A stretch of 64,000 bases of DNA from the NCBI GenBank assembly GCA_000497125.2, contig CM035316.1:1738001-1802000 (forward strand). The letters are read 5' to 3'. A program made the translations under genes and the position numbers. A model generated the notes under the pieces. It saw only the letters and a program-made list of their open reading frames with translations. It did no database searches and was not told the origin of the DNA. Origin of the DNA: Spironucleus salmonicida. Taxonomy: Eukaryota; Fornicata; Diplomonadida; Hexamitidae. Below are positions 1 to 11,093 of the stretch, piece after piece (within the stretch, counting starts at the first letter, position 1; the number at the start of each line of letters is the position of its first letter).

Positions 1-1155
1 CTAGTCTTTAGGGAGATTAGTAAGATTAAGTGATTTGTGCTATTCGATTTAAGCTTCTAGGTTTTATAATTTTTATTAAATAATAACAAAATCTTTAGAG
101 ATATTGATATTTTTAATGGGTTATGCAAGCTGCTTGGTAATATTAGATATAGAAATATTATGGTTTAATAGGCTAGTCTTATATTCATTAAGTTGTGTCT
201 GTAAATCTTGTAACTATTTACCGAATTTTTTACTTTAAGCAGAATCTCCTTATTATATTCCGGACCCTTGTCCTGTTAAAGCGGCTATTCCCATAATACC
301 AATACCAAAACAACACTATAGCATCATCCATACCATAAACAGCAAAATGGACAGTATTAACAACAAAAGAAATATTACACAAAATTTAAAACATTTTTAT
401 TTACATGTCTTTGATTCTTTAAATCTGATATATTCCGACCAATCTGTAAGTTCAACAAAATACTTTTTAACTCTTTCTGCCATAGTACTTTCTTAATCAT
501 GTAAGTCATCAGTTTATGAAATCTATTTCTTAATTTAAATAGAATGCTCTGACTGAGGCAGTTTAACTTGCTATATTATTTCAGATTCTGAGGATTAACT
601 AGGCGAGAATGATCTGCGAGAATGATGTGACATCTCTCTCACGGAAGGATCCTTAATAGAAATTTCTTTAATTGATGGTTCTCTAATAGAATGATGTGAT
701 ATTTCGTGGATTGAAGGGTTTTTAATAGAATGTAAAGAAGGGTCGTGTATAGATGATTCAGCGATTGAGGTAGGTTCCTTTACAGAATGATATGAAGGAT
801 TTTTCATAGAAGGATCAATAATTGCTTCATGTGAAGTGCTCTCCTACTATGTAGTAGATGAGGAAGATTCAGTTTACTCAGAATCTTCCGTCTCTGGTTC
901 CTCTTCAAACTTAATAGGCTTAACACTAATAACAATTTTTGGGAGTTATGGAATTACTGGAATTTAAATATCTTTTTCTTCAACCATTAAATATTCCAAT
1001 AAGCGTTCTTATCCCTCATCTGTATTTCTTATCTTAGCAGCAGTTATAGGAGACAATTTCTCTAGAAGCTCTTTCTTCTCTTCTCCGTGCTTAGATTTTG
1101 TCATTTTATCTAAATAGGGCTTGTCTTCATTTTAAGGATTGAATTTTACACTCAT
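1..1155 (-). CDS. Membrane protein with Ser-Pro repeats and lumenal coiled coil (C-terminus off the window)
   Basis: 385 codons are visible from the ATG at 1155, and the frame leaves the window without a TGA. The order is: a charged N-terminal part; residues about 115-185 with short repeats of the type SIKNPSIHEIS and SIREPSIKEIS; one strong hydrophobic segment near residue 255 (CVIFLLLLILSILLFMVWMM); then a Gln-rich stretch that looks coiled-coil. The arrangement of Ser-rich soluble head, one membrane span and coiled coil resembles SUN-domain proteins of the nuclear envelope. The diagnostic SUN domain would lie beyond the left edge, so this is only a suggestion. The Ser-Pro repeats could be phosphorylation sites. 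Glutamines are mostly TAA/TAG. The gene is divergent from the next one, with 120 bases between the start codons. Confidence 0.7.
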
Positions 1156-1275
1156 TATTAAAATGAAAAGAGCGGAATGAAAATTTTAATAATATGGTAA
1201 TTATATATAATATTTAGTAGATTCAAAAATTAACTAACATATTTATATAATATATAAAATTTGTAGACAACTAGA

Positions 1276-3021
1276 ATGATTAAAATAACAAGATTTGATT
1301 TTATTTCAATCCTTATTTCTATAGTCATTTCACCATTAATTTTTATAAAGTATAATTCCTATGGAATTAATTAGGTCTCTTCTAATATGTAAATTTTTAA
1401 TGATACCCAATATTAATAAGTTAAATCAAATATTGCTTTCTTTTCCAAATTTGATAGTAAAACTAATACCTTCTAACCAGAGATTTTATTACCTGGATAT
1501 TATTCTGGCAACAATTCAATATCGGTCGATAGACTTTAATTTGTTTACTTATAAAATGAATTATTGTATGGATAAAGATATAGTACTCCCATACAGTAAT
1601 CAATTTACCTAGGATAATAATAATTATTTACAGAAACTAAAGTAGCATAAGAATCATCATTTAGTTAAAAATATAATATTAATAGTGTTCATTCAAACGT
1701 TTATGGAAAAATTGTTTATATGGAATCAAATGATTTGATGGTTTATGGAATAACTGATGAATATGGATTATTTATTTAAAATGAGTAGCAAACATTACTT
1801 TCCACATAAATTTTATAGAAAGAAGTATTAAGCTTTACTGAAAATTCTTTTATTAACAAGATTCATACTTCAAAAATTCATTTACAGAATAACTCACTAT
1901 ATGTTACTATTGCTGGAAATAATGATACATTTATTGGAATATTTTCTGCAAATGTAAATATTAATGGCACAATTTAATGGTAATAAACATAATTAATACC
2001 AATTTAGTAATTAGTATCCACAAAACAAGATTCTCTTATAAGAATACTTGCCGGAGGTTCTTCGTAAAACTAATTTTTTTTGTTAGAATAAGTTTTAAAA
2101 CACCAAAATTTATCAAAACATGGTTAATCGTATTTAATTTCTGTTTAGGATAATTTATTGGCATGGAAATCAAAGCATTTCATTCAAATATTAAATTCCA
2201 CAACTGGTGAGATATTAGCTAATTTTGCTACTTTTCCAGGACTTAGTATTCAATCATCTTAAGGTTATCCAGGAATTAATATTATTTTCTTATCTGATTA
2301 AAGTTTAATAGAGAAAACAACTAAGAAAGATTATTTTGATTTAATTTCATTATAATATATTGGTAATAACTTAGATGATCTAAAAATATCAAAATAATAC
2401 TAATAAACTTTATCTACTAAAAACTAAATAACTGATAAATAAAAAACATAATAAATTGAAGACTACTAGCCAACACTTTATCCTATTTCATAACCAATGA
2501 CATTTAATCTTAATGAAATTGAGTATATTTTATTTTTAGCACCTAATGGTGTATTATATTGTAACAATAAAGTTACAGGATAGATATATTGGAGAACCTA
2601 GTTAAATGAGAGTAATTATGGATCTAAAAATACTCACATCTCCATTCTTAATATTACTATTTAGCAAAAAATAATACTTATTTCTATTAATAATAAAATA
2701 AAATTGCTGGATCCCATTAGTGGAAGACTGAAAGCTTATTGGACCATACCTGAAGTAGTAGATCTTCAGGACTCATCAGATATCTGTTATTATGAAAATA
2801 TAGCAATTTCTAGGTTTTAGGTTTTTACATTATAACTACACCCAATTCTGAAGAAACAAACATTATTCTTTATAAGAAATGGTTATTTAGATGCATTGTA
2901 GCCTCAAGATATTACAATTTCTCTCAGTTAGTTTTGGGAGCGGGCCGGTATGGTCACTTTCCTGTCTCTAGTTATTAGTTTAGGATTCAGAGTTAGGGCA
3001 GAATAGCAAAAAATTGACTGA
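1276..3021 (+). CDS. Beta-propeller-like membrane protein, paralogue A
   Basis: 581 residues in one frame, ending GAC TGA. An N-terminal hydrophobic segment (residues about 8-25) is followed by a roughly 500-residue ectodomain and a C-terminal span (MVTFLSLVISLGF) with a short basic tail. The ectodomain contains PQQ-type blade motifs such as GVLYCNNKVTGQIYWRT and LLDPISGRLKAYW, so a beta-propeller is likely. It is clearly related to the gene at 9382-11049: both begin with a DFI.IL..IV..PL.F motif followed by a Q-x-x-SN motif, and both end in a single span. Two spans around a propeller recall EMC1, but this protein is much shorter. The exact family is not recognised. It probably sits in the ER or plasma membrane. 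Confidence 0.75.
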
Positions 3022-3066
3022 ATATTTTAGGTATTAATATATATGAATTGATGTATTCTTCCAAAA

Positions 3067-3534
3067 ATGAGTGTAGACATAAACTCTATTCTAGCGAAAT
3101 ATGGCAGCAAGAAACCCAAACCAGCATTTTCTCCAGTAAAATAGACTACATCATAAGATATAGCTCCACTAGTAATGCAATATCCTGTAGAGCAGAACAT
3201 TCCAACCTCATATTTTGATCGTTTCGCGTAAGAAGCAAAGATTCCCTATACTAATTTTTATGATGAACCAGTTAATTAAATGAAAATCTCATAGTTATAA
3301 TCGTCTGTGAGTAATGTATAAGACAACAAGATTTTAGCCAAAGAAAGTCTAACAAAATAGGTTTTAGACAACACAAATTCAGAATAAATAGAAGTTTTAA
3401 AATAGTAAATACGTGAAGTACGTCAGGATGTGAATGCGTTGCACCGGGACCTGCTCGATCTGAAAGCTTCAGAAAACGCGCATTTCAAGTAATTAAGCGA
3501 TATGATAAAGATAATTTTAGAGCGAACTGAGTGA
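3067..3534 (+). CDS. Small coiled-coil protein of unknown function
   Basis: 155 residues, ATG at 3067, ending ACT GAG TGA. Residues 1-70 are proline-containing and probably disordered (ILAKYGSKKPKPAFSPVK). Residues about 95-150 form a likely coiled coil with heptad-spaced Leu/Val (EVRQDVNALHRDLLDLK). There is no recognisable family. The last third is visibly GC-richer than the first, resembling the next gene. It lies 45 bases after the preceding gene and 124 bases before the next, all on the same strand. Confidence 0.65.
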
Positions 3535-3658
3535 GAGCATTCACATGGCTTTTATATGTTATCTACCATTTTATAGCATTTTTCAGTTTTTAGTTAAGCA
3601 TAACTATTCATTATTTTTATTTGTTAATTAGTATATAATTATCAAAATTTTATTTACA

Positions 3659-4351
3659 ATGTCGCAGTTCTCGCTCTTCAAAAAACTTCTGAATTCCGAC
3701 TTAAAAGCAGCAAATCTACTCATAATCGAGTCACTACGCACTCCGTAGCAATTTAGCATCTTCCTTGACCTTAAAAATGAAGATGACCACAAACTTGTGA
3801 TCGGCGACGCGATAACACACATTGTATCGCTGGCGAATCTGAACCCACAACAGTACATAAACCTTTTTGACGTGCTGTTCGCGCAGTACGCCAAATTTCT
3901 CGAATTCGATCAGCCCGACGCGCAATTCCGTTGCTGCCTCGCGCTCTATTCCTTCTTCGGCGCATTTCTGCGCCGCAGCTTCGAGGAGAAGATCTAAAGC
4001 GCCTGCCGGAAATTTGGCGCCTCGCACCGCAAAATTTTCGCAGATTTTGTGGTCGTTCCGCTTCTCGCAAATAACGAGTTTGGAGCCGCCTGGGAGTTTG
4101 AAAAGGAGGGAAATCTGCTTAAAAAGATGTGCGCACGCGGGGGAAGCGACGGCGAAATTGAGGTCATTGCGGCGCTCATCAATCTGCACGTCTCGAACGG
4201 TGACGACGTGAGTGCACAGATCGAGTTCCTGAAGCTCCGATTTGGAGCGAAATTGGGGAGCGAAATATCACGAATTCAGAAGTACATGGATACTGTAAAT
4301 CTTAAAAATGGTAGTAGTATGGAGGATTCTGATAAGAAATTGCTGGAGTGA
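3659..4351 (+). CDS. GC-rich alpha-helical protein, not recognised
   Basis: 230 residues from the ATG at 3659, ending CTG GAG TGA. A TAG at codon 30 and a TAA at codon 113 read as Gln, so the standard code would break it into fragments. It is rich in Leu/Ala/Phe and appears fully helical, as in PCI or HEAT-type scaffold proteins, but I cannot name a family. No transmembrane segment or signal peptide is visible. The composition is far GC-richer than its neighbours (codons such as CGC, GCG, GGC), which may reflect high expression, stronger constraint or a different history. The several short open frames on the opposite strand here are shadows. Confidence 0.75.
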
Positions 4352-5242
4352 ATTAATTACTTGAGTGCTAGTGAAAATTAAGAATTTTTGGTTAAGAGCA
4401 TAGTTTTATGACCCTAATAAGCCGAAATATATCACAATTATATGTTTCAATTCCCTAGTCATAATTAATAATGATAAATAATAGATGTATTAAATTTTAT
4501 ACTAAAAGAAAATCATAGGTAGAAGTTGTAGGAACCTGAGGCGTTAATATATTAGTTGAGAATATGTCGTAAATAAGAAAAAATGAGCGGATATAATAAA
4601 TTTACGATTTATAACATATTATACTGTTACTATGTGATAATTATTTCAATAAGATTGAATAGTTTTATAATTAAATTTTACATAAATTTTATTGTTAACT
4701 CACCGCTTTTTATTTTAAAATAGCTTTTAGTTTTCTATATTTATCCTAACTAATACACACAAAATATTGTCATTAACACTCCCCTATTTATGAATATTCT
4801 AGTTAGTGTCAAGCTTAATCATACTTTTTAACAAAATTCTCAACTTGAACGAATTTTATTTGATTAAATATTTTTATTATATATGTATTTTATATCTCCT
4901 GAATTCATGAGTGAAATATTATAACTAAATGATCATTTGTAATATTTATTTAATTATATTATCTTTGTATCATATTTATTCAAATATTATTTTATAAGGA
5001 GATTATTTAGTTTTATACAATATATGCTTCTCTAAGAGACTACTAAAATAGAGAATTATATAATAATTTAATACCAAACCCATAGTGTACACTTTACCTA
5101 TACAAACATTTAAATACTCTGAATGTAAATTTGTCATCTCGCTAAATTTTAAATTAAATTTTATAGCTATTTATTCTGATACAGTATTATTCGAAAATAC
5201 AGGATTGTCAAAAAAAAATATCATGAATCAAAGACTTATCAT
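4352..5242. other. Gene-free gap, AT-rich
   Basis: About 890 bases with no convincing gene. The longest table-6 frame from an ATG (4564 to about 4850, roughly 94 codons) is no longer than expected by chance when only TGA stops translation in AT-rich DNA. A standard-code frame at 5085-5324 overlaps the end of the aldo/keto reductase on the other strand and is not coding. The left part may hold 3' sequences of the upstream gene. Confidence 0.5.
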
Positions 5243-6145
5243 TCACTCAAAAACTGGAGTATCCCAGAAAACCTTCGCTGCATCGTTTAGTCTGGAATGC
5301 TTGTCAAGTTTATTGATGATCTAAATATCTTCAGTAGTAAGTTTTAGAGTGGGTTAGAAGTTCTATTACAGCCTATAGAAATTACTCGATTTAGGAACAA
5401 CCATATAATTATTAAGATATTTTTATAAATGCCAGGAAATAATAACATCTACTGGAGTGGTATTATATTTTTGGGATAAAGCCATTATTTAATCATCACC
5501 TTAAACCGTAAGATTTTTATGTTCACCATAATCATATTTTCCTCCAATTGGGGAATAAGCCGTTACAATAATGTTTTGCTATATACAATATTTTATTAAA
5601 TTTTCCTATTAAAGATAAGGATGCACTTCAATTTAATTTGAGTGAGGTTTAATCTTTGAGTAAGAAATTAAATCCTAAAGCAGCTATACATTATAATTTG
5701 AAACGCCAATGTAATTTATTAATTTTTTATCAACTAGTTATTCCATTGCTCTCCAAGTATCTTGCAAGGTATATCCTAAATCTTTTTATATTTAATTATC
5801 AATACGTGGATAAAGATCTTCACCCGGTATAAATTATAAAGGCCAATGGATAATGAATAAATCCAAATATTCTAACTACAAATTTTTTAATGATAGTTAA
5901 AGTTATTCTTGCACTTATTCCGGTTTATGATGCGTTTACCACAATTTAGTTGCAATAAATAATTCATTTCTTTATACTAGGCCGTTTTTAATAGCAGTTG
6001 CAATGCCTTTACCAATTCCTTATTCATTACCATATTCATACGCACAATCAAAGTACCTATAACCTATTTTAATTGCATTATAAACCGCTTGCTCTGCTTC
6101 TTAATCCTCTGATCTCCATGTACCTAAACCAATTCTAGTCTTCAT
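5243..6145 (-). CDS. Aldo/keto reductase
   Basis: 300 residues, ATG at 6145, ending TTT GAG TGA; this is close to the usual 300-330 of the family. The protein should be a cytosolic NADPH-dependent oxidoreductase of aldehydes or ketones with a TIM-barrel fold. The catalytic tetrad is visible with canonical spacing: Asp33 (YRYFDCA), Tyr38 (YEYGNE), Lys67 (ATKLW) and His100 (IIHWP). Other family signatures are IGVSNYN and the cofactor-binding VPKSS near the C-terminus. In an anaerobic protist it may detoxify carbonyls or act in sugar metabolism; the substrate cannot be told from sequence. Many Gln are TAA. It is divergent from the next gene, with about 50 bases between starts. Confidence 0.92.
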
Positions 6146-6196
6146 TTTTATGTTTGTATAATAATTCAAAATATATACAGTTTGTTGGTACGCAAA

Positions 6197-6766
6197 ATGC
6201 TTGACTTGAATTTATTTACAAGAATGTTTTATGATAGGCAATTCTCAAAAATGTAGTCTTCTTCTACTATCTGGCAAGCGTTACATTCTCCAGTTTAATA
6301 TAATATGTTTGCTTCATTTTATGACCAAATTTGTTAGTAAGACGGAAATTTATCGTGCTAAAGGTTCCAAGTAGTTTGCAGACAGTTCACTACTTATTCA
6401 GAAGAGTATCTTCAGTAATTTTTTGAATTTTTCGACCTCTATAACAAAAACAGCATCGACTGTTAGTCGTTTTTTATTATTATTGATCTCATGGTTTCAG
6501 TCACTTTGAATACCAGACTTTTATTCTTGTTTTCACATCAAGCAGGCTTGATACCATATCTTTAAGAAGAACAAAATTCTAGTTATTTGTCCAGATAACG
6601 GTTGATAGATTTAGCGATTTTACAGTAGGTACCATCACTTACATTACTAGATAATTTATAGATTTTAAAGGACCAGCTAATTCAAACGGATATAAAAATG
6701 GCATTTGGATTTCTTTTTAACTGCTTGCAGGAAACAGATAATTTACTAGAGGAAAAAATATAATGA
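6197..6766 (+). CDS. Possible EF-hand-related protein
   Basis: 189 residues, ATG at 6197, ending ATA TAA TGA, in which TAA is Gln. It is helical, with one segment (FEFFDLYNKNSIDCQSFFI) that looks like a degenerate EF-hand: Asp first, Asn in the loop, and a following hydrophobic helix. Overall it recalls the recoverin/calcineurin-B style of EF-hand arrays, but most loop ligands are missing, so calcium binding is doubtful. There is no signal peptide. The stop codon abuts the stop of NDC80 on the opposite strand with no intervening base. Confidence 0.6.
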
Positions 6767-6769
6767 TCA
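6764..6769. promoter_or_regulatory. Palindromic TGATCA forming both stops of a convergent gene pair
   Basis: The six bases TGATCA are the stop of the plus-strand gene (6764-6766) and, read on the other strand, the stop of NDC80 (6767-6769). No base lies between the two coding regions, so each 3' untranslated region must run into the other gene. The NDC80 side reads AAGTGATC, which matches the AGTGA motif seen at many other stops in this window. Confidence 0.9.
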
Positions 6770-8539
6770 CTTGAAGTGTAGGAGTGCATCGCCGATTTTA
6801 TCCCTAACAAGTTCTAGACTCTTTCTGGCGTGATTTCTGCTTTCAACAACCTGAAGTGTTAACTGCCCGATGATTTAACTGATATTTTACAGGTCTTGTT
6901 CGGCTTTTGACGATTCCCGCTATAGCTGTCCTGTGAGCTACTACTTCTGGCCTTCAATTTCTGATAATTCATATTATAGAGCTCTTTTCTTTTCTAGTAA
7001 CGAATTAATTTCATTTTTAATGTTTCTTTATCTTTCATCTTATTTTTGATTTGTTACTTGTTGTTACACTTACTTTGTATCAAATTCTTATTTAATTACT
7101 AAAAGTTATCGTCTGCTATCATCACCTTTCTTTTAAAGAAGACCTAGTTCTCTTTCTAAATTTTCCTTTTCTAACTCTTATGATTGTAATTAACTATTAA
7201 GGTCAAATATTTTTTATTCAGATCCTCTATATTCCTTTCTTGCATCATCCAGGGTTTACTTAAGAAGTTGAATGGTTAACACTTGTGGATTAAGGCCCAT
7301 ATTAGCACAATTCTGTTATATAGACTTACTAATTTTAGCAGACTTTTATTATTTTTCTTATAACTACGAAGATAATTCATGTACCTCTCTTTGTACTTCA
7401 TTAATTTATTCCTTAAGAGTACTGTGCTCAAATTCTAATTTTTAATAATCTGGGATGGAGATATTTTATTTAGATACTGTTTCTTGGAGGCTTTATAGTT
7501 CATTCTACAATGAAACATTCTTATTAGTAAAACTAGTTATTTATGTTTCGATTTATTCTATTTATTCCATAAGTTAAGGTATTTCAACTCTTTCTTTATT
7601 TTATATCATTGCATTAATATCCACTTAAACTTCATCAATTTTTTATAAATTTGTACGCTTAATATCCATTAAGCAGTCAAATGAATTTAACTACTAGAAA
7701 TCTATTTCATTAGTAAAATCTAATTAGTTTTCTACGCAAATACCTTATAGATCTAATAGTTCATCTTTAGCTGTTTTAATTTCTGTATCAAGAGATGTTT
7801 TTAATCTTTTAATATCAGTGTCAATTTTAGTAATTTATGCTTGTATTTTTTGTTCTGAATCAGTTGCATTCTCGACCCAAAGATTGAAATTAGTCTCTAA
7901 ACTTGATTTCAGTATTTCTTCATCAGGATTTGACAAAAATCCAGAATACAGTTACGAAAAGAAATCAAAGTATCTTGGTCCTTATAACAGTAAAGTAGGC
8001 TCTTCTGATTGACATAATTCTTTGATGAATACAGATACATCTATTTTTTCAGATGCAAATTCACCTTCTCCTGTTAAATTAACTGATAAAGAATAATCTG
8101 TTAATTCAACCAACCATGTTAAAAATAAAAGAAATTTTCTCCAAGTTTATGGTTATGAGCAAGAGTTTAACTCGTTTTACTTAAACGCATTAGTGTCTGG
8201 ATATCCTAAAACAGACATAATATTTGAAAATCCATTAAAAACAGTTTAAGGATTTTTAAGATCAGTCGAGATTTCAGGCAATTACACACCTAGCTTTTCT
8301 ATCAAAAAGTTGGTAATATTTATAATCTATTTAAGTTAAATTCCTTGTTAAAACTGCTTTTCTGAAGGACATTCAAAATTCCAATCTTACAAAAATGAAT
8401 GCAATCGTTCTGCACACTACTATATATAAGCTTAATCCCTTAGTGGCCTATTATCTGTAGCTTTATTAGGTTTTCCAGATAGTGTTTATCGACCTGATGT
8501 GATTTTCGACTAATTAAGTTAAGTTGATCTACGTTACAT
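6767..8539 (-). CDS. NDC80: Kinetochore protein Ndc80/HEC1
   Basis: 590 residues, ATG at 8539, ending CAC TTC AAG TGA. Ndc80 is the microtubule-binding arm of the outer kinetochore Ndc80 complex (with Nuf2, Spc24 and Spc25). The N-terminal basic tail is followed by the hallmark RPLRDQAYIQQC, which closely matches RPLNDKAFIQQC of human HEC1. Next come LGYPDTNAF and a WRKFLLFLTWLVEL helix, completing the calponin-homology domain (residues about 1-190). From about residue 220 the protein is a long coiled coil, rich in Gln encoded by TAA. The length is near that of human HEC1 (642). Upstream lies a small reading frame, then IFT22, on the same strand. Confidence 0.93.
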
Positions 8540-8589
8540 TTAAAATTGTTACAAAATATTTATTATTTAATAATATAATAATTATTAAA

Positions 8590-8751
8590 TCATTCAGTTA
8601 ATTATTTTTTGACGGACTTTTTATTTAGTGAAAATTCTTATAAGTAAGTTTGCATGTTCATTATATCATCATCATCTGCTGCATAACAATACCCTTCATT
8701 ATATATATAATGGTTCTAAGATGAAGATGATTCATCTATTATATTGTTCAT
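8590..8751 (-). CDS. Very small acidic reading frame, uncertain
   Basis: 53 codons from the ATG at 8751 to TGA at 8590, with one TAG read as Gln. The product is acidic (AADDDDIMNM) with a Lys-rich end. A frame this short is expected by chance when TGA is the only stop. It is listed because it fits the otherwise tight spacing between NDC80 and IFT22, 28 bases from the latter's stop. No family is recognised. Confidence 0.25.
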
Positions 8752-8779
8752 TATTAATTAATATATAATAATAAAACAA

Positions 8780-9328
8780 TCAAATATAATCAGCATCGTT
8801 TTCGTTTTTCTGACCAATTCTTGCTACCAATTGATCTAAAACTTCATCGATTTACTAACGTTCAACTTCCATAGAGGTTCTATGAACAGGGATCGCAGCT
8901 AAATTTTTATCTTCAACATATACATCCTCTTAAGCAGGTTGGAAAGGCTTGTGGAAAAAAACCATTACAAAACCAGGTTTACCAACACGTTCTTCATCAA
9001 CTACCAAAGAATAGTATTTCTTAACTGTACTGGTAAGACTAGCTTCATTTGCAGGAACTATAATAACAACTCCATCTAACTATAACGATAAACGACTATA
9101 ATATGGCTCATATTATGGATCGCCTGATATATCCCAGATTTATACTGGTATCGTACGTTATTCATCACCTTCATGTAATGCTACTTTGCGCTCCGTTTCT
9201 ATAATTCTTAAACCTTAAGTAGGATGATAATCAGCAAAATTAGGATCTGTCACTAGCTCTGCATAATATTCGGCTATTACTGTTTTGCCACAGTTCGAGG
9301 GACCTACAAAACCAATGCGGACAGTCAT
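8780..9328 (-). CDS. IFT22: Intraflagellar transport protein IFT22 (RABL5)
   Basis: 182 residues, ATG at 9328, stop TGA at 8780. It is a Rab-like small GTPase of the IFT-B complex, acting in flagellar transport. It has the P-loop GPSNCGKT (residues 9-16), then YHPTQGLRIIE, matching the IFT22 hallmark YSPTQGVRILE, and WDISGD in the DxxG position. The usual NKxD base-recognition motif is replaced by FFHKP, as in IFT22 of other flagellates (AHHKP in human), so nucleotide specificity may be altered. Length fits the family (about 185). Together with NDC80 and the gamma-tubulin complex gene it shows a flagellated organism. Confidence 0.9.
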
Positions 9329-9381
9329 TAAAATTTGAATAATATTAAAATTATTCTAGTATATTATTAATAATCTTAAAA

Positions 9382-11049
9382 ATGGTTTAAGCTTAGAGGT
9401 CTGATTTTATAGTTATTTTGTTATGTATAGTCTTGGTACCATTAGTATTTGATACTGTTAATTATGTAAAAATTACTTAAATAGGTTCAAATATATCACT
9501 TTATACAGAAGAGAGTTTTAAGAATATAAAGTCCCCTATATCTATAGCAATGGTAGATTAAAATATAGGAGGTTAAATTCTTAATATACCATCAGTAATT
9601 GTTCCTTCAAACTAACATGGTACTATTGATGCTTATGCATTGGTAGGGCTGTAGCGGGAATTATTATATAATTAAAAACTTGGTTTAGATTAAAAAAATC
9701 CGTACATATAAAGTGATAAATTATTCACTAAAGGCAAAGTAAGGTAAGAATCGCTGTGGAAATCATATGGATAATTTTTTACTTCAGATACGTTAGCAAG
9801 TGGCTAGGTTAAAGTTATCAGTTAAGAATTAGAGACCTAGAAAGCTTATGGACCATAAAGTTTCAAAAAACGTACTTGTGGAATTACTGATACTTTGGAT
9901 GTATTTTTACTAAGTCACACTTTGCAATCAATTTGGGTTAATAAATAGTTATCATAACTAATAAAGGATGATACTACTGTTCACGAAGTTGTGCAGCTAA
10001 TAAATTATTATGTTGCTATGAACTAGGATTATGTTTTTGTATCTGTATATGGTATGACAGCATAGTTAAATGTTTATTTATTTAATGCTGCATTAAAAAT
10101 TGAGGATGGTTCTGTTTATTGGCTTAATAGTGGTGTCATTAAGAATGAATCATTTTCTAATGATTCGTCTTTTGTTTCAACAGCAAGAATATCATTGGAA
10201 ATTGATGATGAACAGTAAATTGATGATTTACTTATATTAAAAGAGTATCTAAAAACAAACCCTCACAGACAGCATGGTATAGAATATTATATATAATTAA
10301 CAGAATAGTATTATGTTTTTAGGACATAATAGCTTATTCATATATTGAACATTACAACTGGTTAAGAATTAACATCATTCTTATTAAAACCTAGTGTAAT
10401 GCTAGTAACTAATAGAGATAACTAATTGCTGCTTTACGCAGTTTTTGATGGCTAGTTATTTGTATAAAATTTAATTGGTAATAAAATGTCTGAAGTATAA
10501 TCAATACTTATTCATAATATAACAATTGTTAGACATGATGTTAACAAATATAAATTGAGAGAGACTCATTTTGCAAATTATTATACTAGTATGTTTTTTG
10601 CAGTTACTGTAGCAACAAACGAAGAAGTATTTATGTTTATCAATAATAAATTAATATGGTAATATCGTATTAAAAATGTTCAAATATTATCTATTTAAAG
10701 GATCACAAATAATCAATTCATTGTGATTGCTACAAATAATGAAACTTGCTATATATTTGATCTGTCGAAGAAGAAACTTATTTCATATTTTGCTTTTGAT
10801 TCCAACTCTTATAACTAATTCACAAATTAGTAAGAATTTATGACTAAAAGTGGTATTTAGGTTGCTCGCTTTCATCCATTTATCGATGAAAAGAGCATTA
10901 TTATTTAAAGAGGGTCAAAGCTGGACGTTTTATCTGTAAAATATGGATAAACTTGGAATTATTACGTTGTGCTCGCGATAACTCTCCTTTTAATCGTGAT
11001 CTCGACTGGAATTTTTAGGTCTGTCCACTATGACTTAAAATCTGATTGA
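9382..11049 (+). CDS. Beta-propeller-like membrane protein, paralogue B
   Basis: 555 residues, ATG at 9382, ending TCT GAT TGA. It has the same plan as the gene at 1276-3021: an N-terminal span (DFIVILLCIVLVPLVF), a large ectodomain with propeller-like strands (HILNITTGQELTSF, VFMFINNKLIWQY, CYIFDLSKKKLISYF), a C-terminal span (VVLAITLLLIVISTGIF) and a short tail. Several NxS/T sites suggest a lumenal or extracellular location. The two are diverged paralogues about 6 kb apart with unrelated genes between, so not a recent tandem copy. Family not named; compare EMC1 and other PQQ-propeller membrane proteins. It is divergent from IFT22, with 53 bases between starts. Confidence 0.75.
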
Positions 11050-11093
11050 CTATTATTATAATATAATTTTAGTATTATTTATATTAATTTTTC

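Noticed and set aside
4564-4850. A 94-codon frame in the gap before the aldo/keto reductase.
   Set aside because: With only TGA as stop in AT-rich DNA, frames of this length are expected by chance; composition is not gene-like.
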